DNA of 64,000 nucleotides from Capra hircus (GCF_001704415.2 NC_030822.1:56041345-56105344), one strand, 5' to 3'. Positions 51,253 through 62,130 are shown, numbered from the stretch's first letter. Made by a program: numbers and translations. The notes: a model not told the origin generated them from the letters alone.

Positions 51253-52535
51253 CGCACAATGGCACTCATCTCGCATGCTAGTAAAGTAATGCTCAAAATT
51301 CTCCAAGCCAGGCTTCAGCAATACGTGAACCATGAACTTCCTGATGTTCAAGCTAGTCTTAGAAAAGGCAGAGGAACCAGAGATCAAATTGCCAACATCC
51401 ACTGGATCATCGAAAAAGCAAGAGAGTTCCAGAAAAACATCTATTTCTGCTTTGTTGACTATGCCAAAGCCTTTGACTGTGTGGATCACAAGAAACTGTG
51501 GAAAATTCTGAAAGAGATGAGAATACCAGACCACCTGACCTGCCTCTTGAGAAATCTGTATGCAGGCCAGGAAGCAACAGTTAGAACTGGACATGGAACA
51601 ACAGACTGGTTCCAAATAGGAAAAGGAGTACGTCAAGGCTGTATATTGTCTCCCTGCTTATTTAACTTATATGCAGAGTACATCATGAGAAACGCTGGAC
51701 TGGAAGAAACACAAGCTGGAATCAAGATTGCCGGGAGAAATATCAATAACCTCAGATATGCAGATGACACCACCCTTATGGCAGAAAGTGAAGAGGAACT
51801 AAAAAGCCTCTTGATGAAAGTGAAAGAGGAGAGTGAAAAAGTTGGCTTAAAGCTCAACATTCAGAAAACTAAGATCATGGCATCCGGTCCCATCACTTCA
51901 TGGGAAATAGATGGGGAAACAATGGAAACAGTGTCAGACTTTATTTTGGGGGGCTCCAAAATCACTACAGATGGTGATTGCAGCCATGAAATTAAAAGAT
52001 GCTACTCCTTGGAAGAAAGGTTATGAGCAACTTAGATAGTATATCTAAAAGCAGAGACATTACTTTGCCGACTAAGGTCCGTCTAGTCAAGGCTATGGTT
52101 TTTCCAGTAGTCATGTATGGATGTGAGAGTTGGACTGTGAAGAAGGCTGAGCACCGAAGAATTTATGCTTTTGAACTGTGGTGTTGGAGAAGACTCTTGA
52201 GAGTCCCTGGGACTGCAAGGAGATCCAATCAGTCCATTCTGAAGGAGATCAACACTGGGATTTCTTTGGAAGGTATGATGCTAAAGCTGAAACTCCAGTA
52301 CTTTGGCCACCTCATGTGAAGAGTTGACTCATTGGAAAAGACTTTGATGCTGGGAGGGATTGGGGGCAGGAGAAGAAGGGGACGACAGAGGACGAGATGG
52401 CTGGATGGCATCACTGACTCGATGAACGCGAGTCTGAGTGAACTCCGGGGGCTGGTGATGGACAGGGAGGCCTGGCATGCTGCGACTCATGGGGTTGCAA
52501 AGAGTCGGACACGACTGAGCAACTGAACTGAACTG
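51253..52535 (+). mobile_element. BovB LINE, 5' truncated
   Basis: About 1.28 kb of BovB ending in the ACTGAACTGAACTGA tail. A perfect 13-bp duplication AAACAACCACTAC flanks it (51240-51252 and 52536-52548). It holds the RT catalytic half and the C-terminal region. It is the best preserved BovB in the window. Confidence 0.95.
51259..52526 (+). pseudogene. BovB reverse transcriptase, truncated and broken
   Basis: The first piece (51259-52026) has RT motif A (FVDYAKAFD), motif B (QGCILSPCLFN) and the catalytic YADD motif (RYADDTTLM). A frame break near 52000 moves the rest into another frame (51999-52319, MYGCESWTVKKAE region). A TGA at 52317-52319 interrupts the tail, which stays open to 52526 (GVAKSRTRLSN). 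The endonuclease domain is absent because of 5' truncation. The RT of RTE-type LINEs copies its own RNA and that of Bov SINEs. This copy is inactive. Confidence 0.95.
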
Positions 52536-52548
52536 AAACAACCACTAC

Positions 52549-52984
52549 AGAGCCCCAGGCTGAACTCTGTCCTATTAGAGACCTGCGTCCTAGACCTTCC
52601 CAGAAATGACGGAGGGACCTTGGGTTTGAGTTGAGCCTTGAGGCTCAGATGGGGATTAGTGGCAGATCCCCCCAGGTGGCTGCCCATGGTCCTTGGGCCG
52701 CAGGGCTCTGTTCAGCCTCCGTCTTGAGGCCATCTCCCTGCCTCCTCCTTGCCTGGAGCTTCATGCCCAGCATCTAAGGACAGCAGGAGCAAGATATGCC
52801 ATTCACCACATTTCCACATTTCCAGTAGAGCCCTGCCTCTTCTTCCTGCCCAGCAGCTCCCTGGCCTCTGCACCCTCCCTGCCTCCCTCCCATCCCAGTG
52901 GAGGTAGAGGCCAGCCTTCTCTCTGTTTCAGATCTCATTCAAACCACTGATTTTGAGTGAGGGACCTGTTGCACTGATTATGCT
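52549..52984. other. unique sequence, no gene seen
   Basis: Right flank of the BovB insertion. An 85-codon plus frame (52693-52950) has no recognisable domain. Confidence 0.4.
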
Positions 52985-53680
52985 TTCTCACCCTTGAATT
53001 ACCAATTTCCCTTCCCTACTTGAACTTTCCCATCACTATTCAAATATGCTGTAGAATCCCCCTTCTTCAAATCAAATCCTTCATTGACACTGCATCCACC
53101 TCTATTGTCTTATCTCCGTATTTACTCCCTTCACAGCCAAACTGCCCCCAAAGGCTCAGATCCAGATGCTCCTCCCAGTCTTACTTCACCCTCCCTCCCA
53201 CTGCGTCCTACACATTCCCTCCCACACACACCGCACAACACACAGGCCTCAGAAACTGCTTTTTCCAGGACTACCAGTGACCTGCAAGCTGCATGTTGAG
53301 TCACTTCAGTCATGTCCGACCCTTTGCAACCCCATGGACTATTGCCAGCCAGGCCCCTCTGTCCATGGGATTCTCCAGGCAAGGATATCAAGCAGATTGC
53401 TGTGCCCTCCCCCAGAGAATCTTCCCAACTCAGGGATCAAACCCACATCTCTTATGTCTCCTGCATTGGCAGGCAGGTTCTTTACCACTAGTGCCACTAG
53501 TGACCTCCAGGTGGGTAAATCTCATGCCGTTTGTGGTATCTGCATCCTCTTGACTCTTCAATAGCATCTAACCGGTGAATCCCTCCCTCCTTCTAGAAAC
53601 ATTCTGCTTTCAGTTCCTATGATGTCACATTCATTCCCCTGGATTTCCTCCTAATGCTATTGCTTTTTGCAGCCTTCCTT
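52985..53680 (+). repeat. L2 LINE, ORF2 region, split by a SINE
   Basis: CATTGACACTGCATCC, CTCCCTTCACAGCCAAACTGCC, then CTGCTTTTTCCAGGACTACCAGTGACC and, after the SINE, GATTTCCTCCTAATGCTATTGC follow the L2 coding region. Diverged with no open frame. Confidence 0.6.
53289..53498 (-). mobile_element. Bov-tA SINE
   Basis: Reverse complement, from GCATGTTGAGTCACTTCAG to TTTACCACTAGTGCCACT. Flanks AGTGACCTGCAAG and AGTGACCTCCAGG form an imperfect duplication. It interrupts L2. Confidence 0.95.
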
Positions 53681-53714
53681 TTCTTGAACAAATATGACTC
53701 CCTATTATTTACAC

Positions 53715-53890
53715 AATTCCAAACATTTTATATTTTAACTTCTTTAATCCTCCAAACAATATTAGGAGATGGATAGTTTTTCCCGTTTTCTAGATGAGAA
53801 AAGCAAGACACACAGAGAAACTTTCCCCTAGCTTGCTTAGCTAGAATTGCAAAAGACAAGGTTTGAACAGACAGTTAGGATCTGATTTAT
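53715..53890 (-). repeat. MIR SINE
   Basis: CTTTAATCCTCCAAACAATATTAGGAG, CGTTTTCTAGATGAGAAAAGC and AAGGTTTGAACAGACAGTTAGG follow reverse-complement MIR. Confidence 0.7.
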
Positions 53891-53944
53891 GTTATTGGTC
53901 TCTACATCTTGCTGTCTCTTTAACAGATGATATTAATAAGGACA

Positions 53945-54236
53945 GAATAGAATAGGCTGCAACAATAAACCACCTCAAGATCTCAGTAGCTTAATGGAAT
54001 GAGAGTTTATTTCCATCTCATGGTATTTATCCAAGACATCTGTGAAGGATCTGCTCCACACAGCCACAAGGACCTGGCAACAAAAGTCTTGCCATCTTAT
54101 AACTGCAGGAAGGAAAGGAAAAGACTAGGAAATCATATTTGGGGCTTTCTCCATCGTTTCTACTCATATTTCCTCGAATAGAACCAGTCACAGGGTCTCA
54201 CTTAACTGTGAAGGGATGGGAAATACTGGGGCATAA
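53945..54236 (-). repeat. mammal-wide repeat, family not assigned
   Basis: Left end CTGCAACAATAAACCACCTCAAG and CAGTAGCTTAATGG; right end CAGTCACAGGGTCTCACTTAAC..GATGGGAAAT. The right end is the reverse complement of the block at 33070-33140, so the two are one family in opposite orientations. Confidence 0.5.
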
Positions 54237-54459
54237 ATGGCATATTTACCGGGATAACTCCACTTGCAATCACAAACTTTAAATGTTGGAGCTTCTCCAG
54301 CCTCAGTCTTAGGCCCCCATTTTTCTTCACTGTGTACTCATCTGTTCCCATGGCTTTGGTCATCTCCATACTGAGACTTCCCAAATGGATGTTTCAGCCC
54401 AGACCCCAGCCTCATTTCTGAGCTGCAATCTTGTCTGCTTACTTGATATTATTTAAAAC

Positions 54460-55455
54460 TGTACCTCAAAATCTTCTTCAAAAAGAGGAAATGCAGATGG
54501 CCAACTAATCGTTAAGGAAATACAAATTAATCACAATGAAATATCACCTCACACCTGTCAGAATGGCTATCATTCAAAAAGACCACAAGTAACACGTGTT
54601 GTCAAGGATGTAGAGAAAAGAGAACTCTCCTGCACTGTTGGTGGGAATGTAAATTGGTGCAGCCACTATGAAAACTGGTATGGAGATTTCTCAAAAAGCT
54701 AAAAATAGAAGTACCATATGACTGAGCAATTCCATTTCTGGATACATGTACCCGAAAAAAACCCAACAGAAATTCAGAAAGGTGCACATACCTCATTGTT
54801 CACAGTAGTGTAATTTACAATAGTCAAGGTATGGAAGCAACCCAAATGTCCATCAATGGAGGAATGAATAGAGAAGATACGATGTGTGTATATATATGTA
54901 TATGGTATATATATGTATGTCTATATTCTACTGTGTATATATATGTTGCTACAAGTGGCAAAATTCCATTCTTTTTATGGCTGAGTAGGATTGTACTGAA
55001 TATATCCCTATATACATACTGTATATATATACATATATATAGCATATATACTGTACTGTGTATATTTATATATGCTGTATATATACATATATACATACTG
55101 CATTTATATGTCTATATACTGTGTGTGTATATATACAGCCATTAAAAGAGTGAAATTTTGCCACTTGTAGCAATATAGATCGACTTGGAGGGCATTATAA
55201 AAAGTGAAATAAGTCAAACAGAGAAAGACAAACACTGTATGGTAGCACTTACATGTGGTATCAAAACAAATACAACAAATTAGTGAGTAAAACAAAATGA
55301 AGCAGAATCACAGATATAGAGAGCAAACTAGTGATTGCTGGGGGAGGGGAGGGGGAGAGGCAAAATAGGGGTAGGAGACTTTAAAAAGGGGTTATTATGG
55401 GTTATATGAAATAATGTGTGCATGAAGCCCTGCAGAATTTAAAGAATCTTTCATT
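54460..55455 (+). mobile_element. L1 3' part with an AT-rich palindrome
   Basis: AATGGCTATCATTCAAAAAGACC, CATTTCTGGATACATG, GGAAGCAACCCAAATGTCC and later CACTGTATGGTAGCACTTACATGTGG are sense L1. Between 54880 and 55140 the normal L1 is expanded by TATA-rich sequence and an antisense copy of a nearby L1 segment (see findings). Confidence 0.8.
54946..55173. repeat. inverted repeat with AT-rich spacer
   Basis: Left arm 54946-54983 and right arm 55136-55173 are 38-bp inverted copies with three mismatches. The 152-bp spacer is mostly TATA/CATA simple sequence. Confidence 0.85.
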
Positions 55456-55612
55456 CAATAGAAAAAAATGTTTTTAACATTTATTTTATTTAAATATAGT
55501 TGATTTACAAACTTGTATTAATTTGTGCTGTACAGCAAAGTGACGCAGTTATATATATATGTGTGTGTATATATATACATACACACATACATTCTTAAGA
55601 AAAAGTATACTG
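55456..55612 (-). mobile_element. L1 3' end, opposite orientation
   Basis: AATATAGTTGATTTACAAACTTG and GCTGTACAGCAAAGTGACGCAG are antisense ruminant L1 3' UTR. A TA/TG microsatellite lies at 55551-55590. It abuts the plus-oriented L1. Confidence 0.8.
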
Positions 55613-55649
55613 AAAAAATAACAATATATATATTTGAAGCTTCTTCAAT

Positions 55650-56530
55650 TTAATGTAGTCAAAACAAACCCCCTGGAGCTCTTCCCCCACCGCACTATCT
55701 CTCCTCCCCCAACCTGTCTCATTTCATCCATGTTGTCGCTTCTGTCAGGAATCTAGAAATTACTCCCGCTCCCTCCCTTGCTTCCCATATCCAACCTATG
55801 GTCAAGTCTGGAGGAGTCTGTTTTCAAGATAATGTTAAATCTACTCAGTTATCACCAACGCTGTCATTTTTCTCTGAGCCACCGCCATCTCTCGCCTAGA
55901 CTTCTCTCGTAGCCTCCTTTCTCTTCTCATTATTTCTTTCCTTATCTTCTTCTGGAACATCTTTACAAAGTCCCATTTGGACATGCCACTCATTTTTCTC
56001 CATAAAGATGCACATAGAGCTCAGGGTTGTGTACAACAGCCCCTACAGTCTAGCCCCTGCCAACCTCCCCAGCAGCATCCTATGCCTCTCTTCTGCTCTT
56101 GCACCACTTTCCAGCCCCACAGGTCTTCTTGGAGGTCCTGGACTACGCCGCACTCTTAACCAGATGCAGGCCTTCCGACATGATGTTCCCATTACTTGGA
56201 ATGTCCTTTTCACACTCTTTACAAACTCTTTCTTCCACATGGGTCCAAGCCTAAATGTCACTTCCCAAGGGACCTTCCATGAAACCCCCAATGTAGTTGA
56301 GGTCCTCCGGTTGTATTGTCTTATCACACTCTGTTATTTTGTTTTGTAGCACTTACACCAGTTTGTAAATATACATCTACTTTGACTTTTGTTTAATATC
56401 TCACTGCCACAGAACCATAAGCTCTATGACAGCCGTGGAGGAGTACACAACCACTCACCATTATATCTCCTGCACACAGCATCTGACATACAATACGTCA
56501 ACTGCGGATAATCGTTAAATGAACAGTCCA
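55650..56530 (+). repeat. L2 LINE 3' region, long copy
   Basis: CTACAGTCTAGCCCCTGCCAACC, GTTCCCATTACTTGGAATGTCC, AATGTCACTTCCCAAGGGACC, TTATCACACTCTGTTATTTTG and CATAAGCTCTATGACAG follow L2 in order over almost 900 bp. Frames here are L2-derived and broken. Confidence 0.75.
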
Positions 56531-56894
56531 ATGAAGAAATCACCGCTTTCCCCAGAATATAACGTCAATGATCAGTAGACGCAGCTTGCAGCAAACTGGC
56601 TTAGCATCTCCCTATCCCTTCATTCCCATCTGATGTGGTTATGACCAAGTAACAGTGATCTTTTGTTTCTGAACTCTCAGAAGAACTTGCAAGCCTTGAC
56701 CACCTAGAGTGGGCTGGCTGAGCCTGGCTCATGGGGGAGTTTGAGTAACATCTCTAAGGCTGACCTGCTCTGGGCCACAGACAGACTCAGCAGGGTTGAA
56801 GCCTTTTTATTAATTTTTTAATTGATTAATAAGCAAATTCAGTTGAATATGTAAAATCTTTCACAAGCTGACCCATTCTGCTTTCCAACTCCAC
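56531..56894. other. unique sequence, no gene seen
   Basis: Nothing recognised apart from an AT-rich patch TTTTTATTAATTTTTTAATT near 56802. Confidence 0.4.
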
Positions 56895-57745
56895 TGCTCC
56901 TATAAACAGTTGCTACAAATGTAGTGACTTAAAACAACACAAATTGATTGTCTTGTAGAGAAACACTGGGCTTCCCTGGTAGTTCAGATGGTAAAGAATT
57001 CGTCTGCAATGCGAGACCCCAGTTTGATTCCTGGGTCAAGAAGATCCCCTGCATAAGGGATAGGCTACCTACTCCAGTATTCTCGGGCTTCCCTGGTGGT
57101 TCAGACAGTAAAGAATCCACCTGCAATGAGGGAGACTTGGGTTCGATCCCTGGGTCAGGAAGATCCCCTGGAGGAGGACATAGCAACCCACTCCAGTATT
57201 CTTGCCTGGAGAATCCCCATGGACAGAGGAGCCTGGCAGGCTACAGTCCATGGGGTCGTAAAGAGTCGGACACGACTGAGTGACTAAGCACAGCACACAG
57301 TTTCCAGGGTTCAGAAGTCCAAAATGGATCTTACTGGGCTAAAATCAAGATGTAGGCAGGGCCACATTCCCTTCTGGAGACCAAGGGAAGACTCTATCTC
57401 CTTGCCTTTCCAGCTGTTAGAGGCCACTCACACATTTCATGTCAAGCCCCATTCTTCCATCAAAGCCAGGACGATGGGACGATGTGGTCACGTAAGCCTG
57501 GTGGTCGAGTCCTTCTCATACTGCCTTCTCTCTGCTTCTCTCCCTTCTGTCTCCTCTTTCTACTTATAGGTACCCTTGTGATTTCACTGGGTCCAGCTAG
57601 ACAAGCCAGGATAATCTCCCACCCCAAGGTCAACCGATTTGCAACCTTAACTCCATCTGCAACGCCTTTGCCACATAACCATTTATCCACAGGTTCTAGG
57701 GACTAGCACAATGATACCCTTGGAGAACCATTATTCTGCCTACCA
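56895..57745 (-). mobile_element. MLT1-type MaLR LTR split by a SINE
   Basis: Left: GTTGCTACAAATGTAGTGACTTAAAACAACAC. Right: GGGCTAAAATCAAGATGTAGGCAGG, GTCGAGTCCTTCTCATACTGC, CCCTTGTGATTTCACTGGG, CCATTATTCTGCCTACC. It is the reverse complement of an MLT1 LTR. A Bov-tA occupies 56968-57300. Confidence 0.75.
56968..57300 (+). mobile_element. Bov-tA SINE with two tRNA-like heads
   Basis: Two heads (GGGCTTCCCTGGTAGTTCAG and GGGCTTCCCTGGTGGTTCAG at 57086) in tandem, then a complete BovA tail CGACTGAGTGACTAAGCAC. It is inserted in the MLT1 LTR. Confidence 0.95.
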
Positions 57746-57784
57746 TCAAGCTCACTTCCCTCTACCTCTTATTCCAAACTCAAC

Positions 57785-57950
57785 ATTAAAAAAAAATTTT
57801 TTTTTACTGGACTATAGTTGCTTTACAATGTTGGGTTAGTTTCCACTGTATAGCAAAGTAAATCAGCTATATGTATACATGGAACTCCCTTTTAAATTTC
57901 CTTCCCATTTAGGTCACGCACAGAGTAGGGTCCTGTCTACATTTTAACCA
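57785..57950 (-). mobile_element. L1 3'-end fragment
   Basis: T-rich start, then ACTATAGTTGCTTTACAATGTTGG, CACTGTATAGCAAAGTAAATCAGC and CATTTAGGTCACGCACAGAG are antisense ruminant L1 3' UTR. Confidence 0.85.
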
Positions 57951-58084
57951 CAAAGAATTCGAGACTTTGAGCCATTGTTCTAAAGAGCCAGGGTTTCAGG
58001 AATGAGGATCTACAGAAAATCACATAAGTTATCTCTGAAGATTTCTCTAATATCGTCTGCCTCTTTTAACTCTTCCTACTGTGG

Positions 58085-58210
58085 GTCATCATCTCCCACT
58101 TCCAATTTTCTCACCTGAAAATGAGGAGAAAGATGCCTGCTTCTCTGGGTCATGTGAGGATTAAATGTATTAACATTTGTACAGTGCCTAAGAAGTCAGT
58201 ACAGTGAATT
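58085..58210 (+). repeat. MIR SINE fragment
   Basis: CAATTTTCTCACCTGAAAATGAGGAG, GTCATGTGAGGATTAAATG and CATTTGTACAGTGCC follow MIR. Confidence 0.65.
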
Positions 58211-58219
58211 TTTAAAAAA

Positions 58220-58470
58220 GCTTAGGCTCTGACTTCAGAAGTCTGGGTTACAATTTTGATTTCCAACACTTAAGACTTATGTGACCCCAACAGAGTATTT
58301 AATCTCTGTAAATTCCCTTGAAACCTCTATTTCCTTAATTGTAAAGAGAGAGTATCAATAATACCTATCTTAGAGGGTGCAGTGGGGATCAAATGAGATA
58401 AATTATGCAAAGTGTTTTGGCATATAGTAATTGCTCTATAAGATTGGGTATTATGATTATTACACCAGAA
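58220..58470 (+). repeat. MIR SINE
   Basis: GACTTCAGAAGTCTGGGTTAC, CAGAGTATTTAATCTCTG, AATAATACCTATCTTAGAGGGTGC and CATATAGTAATTGCTC follow MIR head to tail. Second MIR in tandem. Confidence 0.75.
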
Positions 58471-58479
58471 TCCCTAATA

Positions 58480-58671
58480 AATTGTAGCTGTTCTTTGTTG
58501 TGATGGCACTTTATTTCATTCCTTTATCTAACAAACTCTCAAATCTCAGCTTAAGTATTACATCTTCAGGAAAGCCTTCTCTGTCTCTCCCAGCCAGAGG
58601 TAGTTAGTTATTTCCCCTGTGTATTCCTACAACACCAAGCCTACGTGTCTATTACAGCATCAGTACATGAG
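58480..58671 (+). repeat. L2 LINE fragment
   Basis: CAAATCTCAGCTTAAGTATTACATCTTC, then GGAAAGCCTTCTCTGTCTCTCC, is L2 3' region. Confidence 0.6.
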
Positions 58672-58771
58672 CTTGATTAGTGACTGTGTACAACCCACTC
58701 CACCACCACCACAAATGCAGGAGGCTGAGCTACTTGAAAGTAGATACACGCAGTGCCCACTTCAGGCCCTC

Positions 58772-58985
58772 GGCAATACTGGTGGTCCAGTGGCTAAGAC
58801 TCTGTGCTCCCAATGCAGGGGGTCCAGGTTCGATCTCTGGTCAGAGAACTAGAATCCACATGCCCCAACTAAAAACATCCCGCATGCTCCAACTAAAGAT
58901 CGCTCATGCCACAACAAAGGTCTAAGATCCCATGTGCTGCAACCAAGACCTAGCACAGCCAAATAATAAATAAATACAAATATTT
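58772..58985 (+). mobile_element. CHR-2 type SINE
   Basis: CTGGTGGTCCAGTGGCTAAG, GGTTCGATCTC, CATGCCCCAACTAAAAACATCC, AAGACCTAGCACAGCC and tail AATAAATAAATACAAAT. Near full length. Confidence 0.9.
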
Positions 58986-59084
58986 AAAAAGGAATGTCTA
59001 TTGACTGAACAAACAGAATTCTAGGTTACTGATTAGAAATTACCATAACATAAAAAGCTTGCTAATTTATGTGTCTAAACATAC

Positions 59085-59303
59085 GTGTGTATGTTAGGTC
59101 GCTTCAGTCACGTCTGACTGTGTGACCCCATGGACTGTAGCCCACCAGGCTCTTCTGTCATGGGATTTTCCAGGCAAGAATACTGGAGTGGGTTGCCATG
59201 CCCTCCTCCAGGGGATCTTCCCAACCCAGGGATGGAACCCATATTCCTTCGTCTCCTGTATTGGCAGGTGGGTTCTCTACCACTAGGGCCACTTGGGAAG
59301 CCC
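59085..59303 (-). mobile_element. Bov-tA SINE with intact duplication
   Basis: Reverse complement from GTCGCTTCAGTCACGTCTG to GGCCACTTGGGAAGCC. A perfect 10-bp duplication CTAAACATAC flanks it (59075-59084 and 59304-59313). Confidence 0.95.
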
Positions 59304-59313
59304 CTAAACATAC

Positions 59314-61445
59314 ATAATATTACTCTATTCATATCCCAATAGGTGAGGTGCACCCTTATTTCCCTGGGAGCAGCATTCCTTGGCAAGTGAACAGAACTGG
59401 ATCCCCAAGGGAGCTGCAGCCGGAAAGGAAGTTTCCCGCCTGTCCGGCCCCACCCTGAGAGGAACCCTCCGGGCACAGCTCCCCTGACCATCGCTCCTAC
59501 CTGCAGCTTTGGGGCTTCCCTGCTTCAGCAACTACGCCCTGCAGAAAAAGTCTGCCCCAAGCAGAACAGGGCTGAAAATCATATTTTCACAGGATGTCAA
59601 ACCTCCTCTCCTACCTTAAATGAAAGGTATTATTTTTGAGAAAAGAATGTCACACTCTACCACCAAAATTCTGCTTCCTCGGCAGAAACCCTGGCAGTTT
59701 CTCTGCACGACTGGCAGCTCTCCACCCAAGGCCAATGCTGGGAAATTCACCAGGCCCAACGCAAATCACAGGAGCACAACTCCTCTGTGATTCAAACAAG
59801 GGAAAGCAGAGTCAAGAGGCCTTATTCTCTTTGCAGAAATGGGGCAGGAACAGGAGGTATGGTCCAGCCACTCCACCCCAGGACCCAGGGCAGGTCCTAA
59901 CTCTTCTTGGGAAATTCACCCATCATTTTGCCAAATAAATAAATTATCCCCAGCTCAGCAACCTCTGGGCCTTTCCTGTAATAGATGATATCCTTTCAGC
60001 TTCATCTTTGGTATCTATAAAAATATACCCTTCGTAGCTGCCAACAAGCTATCAGTCTCTCATCTCTAAGCAATTCATTCTAGAGACTGAGGCCTCTTTC
60101 TGATTCACCCACACTGAACCTGCCCTGGGATAAAAAGCTTTGTACGGAGCTGGGAGGGCGGAAAAGGTGTCAGGCAGCGAGTGGATTCGAAGAAATGGGA
60201 AACTGTCTCTAATTTTTAATGAGAGAGAAGGTGCCTGGGAGAACAGGACAGAAGCAGCCTTCTGTCCCTTGAGCTTCCTGTTGTGTCAGCTTCTGTGTGT
60301 GTGGCCTGGGGGCTGATCAGGCACCAAGCCCCCTGGAGTCCCAGCAGCCCTGGCTGCTTACCTAGCCGCCAGCCCTAAGTACGGATGTGTGGCTACGGTG
60401 GTTACCTTTTCCCAGATCTGGAGGATTTAGGCCCTACTTAGCCTCTGCAGCCACTCCCAGAGGCCCCTGTGTCCTGACAGAAATGTGAGTCAGCTCTGGG
60501 CAAAACCCAGATGATGAGCTCAGGTGTTCTGTGTCTTCTGGGGCTCTGTGGCTGGGCTTAGGTGCCGACCTGCTCCATGCCGGCATCCTCCATGTCACGG
60601 ATCCAACTACTCTGAGACCAGGAGGCCAGATGTTTTGCCGAGATGGGTTCCGGGGCACAGGTGGTGACCTGTGCATGGCCTTTGGGCTCTCGTGACGAGG
60701 CATCTGCATCAAGATGCTCCCCCTGGCAAGTACCTGGGCGCACCACGTTCTTGCTCAGCGCTTTCCAAGGGACCCATCTCTGAGACCACAAGTGCCTCCC
60801 TTACCAAGGACTCTCCACTCAGAACTCTCCAGCCTGCTCCTCGAGCTCCTCACTCCACTGCGTGATGGGGCTGTATGCAAACATTTGCTTTGATTTGTAA
60901 AATGATCCATATAATTAGGGAAAAGAGTTAAATAAAGGGACTGATTTCAGAGAGCAGGCTCTTAATGACACTAATACCTGACAAAAGGGGTCATTATGAT
61001 GGGCTAATGGGCCTTGCCTGGCGTTCAGTTCTCTCAGGACACAATCCAACACACTCAATTATCTGCTAATCAGGGCCATTTTGTCAGAGGTTATTGCCCT
61101 GAAGTATCAATTATAGGAACATTATTAATACTTTATGGAGAAACCACTTGCATGAAAGTGTTAAACTCATGGGGCGAGCCCTTCACCCCTCCCCTCCCCG
61201 CTAGGACCCACCATCTGCCATCTCTTTTCACCCCCATTCAATTCTCCAACTGGGGAATCCCATTTCCATGACCCACTAGGTCTCCTGGGAAGGAGCCACG
61301 GCCACGATGATGTTCCAAATCCTGTCACCTGTGACCAGACTAGCATTCCCATCTCTTAATGCCACCAGCTGGCAACCAAAGCCAAGCCATCACTATCTCG
61401 GGATGAGGGAGGGAAGCTGAGGGCCGTGGGGCTGAAGGAACAAGA
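59314..61445. other. unique block with an AT-rich regulatory candidate
   Basis: About 2.1 kb free of recognised repeats. The 60870-61160 part is rich in TAAT, ATTA and CAATTA motifs. Frames of 77 to 100 codons elsewhere overlap and have no recognisable domain. Confidence 0.5.
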
Positions 61446-61476
61446 TGGCTGTGTGTGTGTGTGTGTGTGTGTGCGC
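61446..61476. repeat. GT microsatellite
   Basis: Uninterrupted TGTG run after GGCTG, ending GTGCGC. Followed by CT-rich sequence. Confidence 0.95.
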
Positions 61477-61625
61477 TTGCACCTTTCTCTTTGTCTCTGT
61501 GTCTCTGTCTCTCTCTCTTTATCCATCTCCCTCTCTCTGTCTTTGTCTCTGTGTATATATCTATCTTCCCCTCTCTCTCTTCCTCCCTCCCTTCATCCTC
61601 CTCCTTCTCTCTCTCTCCAATATTG
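61477..61625. repeat. CT-rich low-complexity tract
   Basis: CTCTGTCTCT-type units and CTTCCTCCCTCCC. Three overlapping artefactual plus-strand frames run through this and the GT repeat. Confidence 0.9.
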
Positions 61626-61844
61626 TCCTTTCAAAGAAACAAAGAATAGATACACAGGGACTCTCATTTCAGAATACTGCCTTTTCAGGATGCTGTCTTT
61701 TCTGTTCCCTAGAACCCACTTCTTCTCCATACTGGACACAGATTTCTCACCATTGTGGAGGCACCATCAACACAGAAACTGGAGGAATGACTCTAAAAAA
61801 AACCGTGTGATGTAGAGGACCAAACATGAAAAGGACTTAAGAGA

Positions 61845-61925
61845 AAGATCAATGAGAGTTCCAACCCCACAACTGGCAGTGGGATCTCAGGCAAGTCGCC
61901 GAACCTCTCGGAGCCGTGGTTTTCA
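61845..61925 (+). repeat. MIR SINE fragment
   Basis: CAACTGGCAGTGGGATCTCAGGCAAG, then CCTCTCGGAGCC, is MIR core. Confidence 0.55.
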
Positions 61926-61934
61926 AATCTCCCA

Positions 61935-62130
61935 GGATACAGAATAGCTTAGAATGCCAGCTGGACCACTTACTAATTGTGCAAACTTGAGAAAGTTATT
62001 CCACCTCTCTGAACCTCAGCTTTTCGCACATAGGATAGAAATAGTTCTGTCCATATGCTGGAGCTATGATGAAGGTTAGATGAGAATGCGCACAGAAGCA
62101 CTGGCCCAGCACCTGACACATTCCATCCGC
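61935..62130 (+). repeat. MIR SINE
   Basis: GGACCACTTACTAATTGTGC, CACCTCTCTGAACCTCAGC, GGTTAGATGAGAATGCG and CAGCACCTGACACATTCC follow MIR. Confidence 0.8.

Noticed and set aside
51046..51636. 196-codon minus-strand frame
   Set aside because: It is largely the antisense of the BovB reverse transcriptase frame; the sense strand carries the recognisable motifs.
54831..55145. Tyr/Ile-rich frames of about 90 to 105 codons
   Set aside because: They are read from TATA-rich sequence within L1.
61354..61376. Second CTCF-like site (CCACCAGCTGGC)
   Set aside because: It departs from the core at a strongly constrained position and lacks the G-rich end, unlike 8421-8434.
61426..61815. Three overlapping Cys/Val- and Ser/Leu-rich frames
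   Set aside because: They are translations of the GT microsatellite and CT-rich tract.
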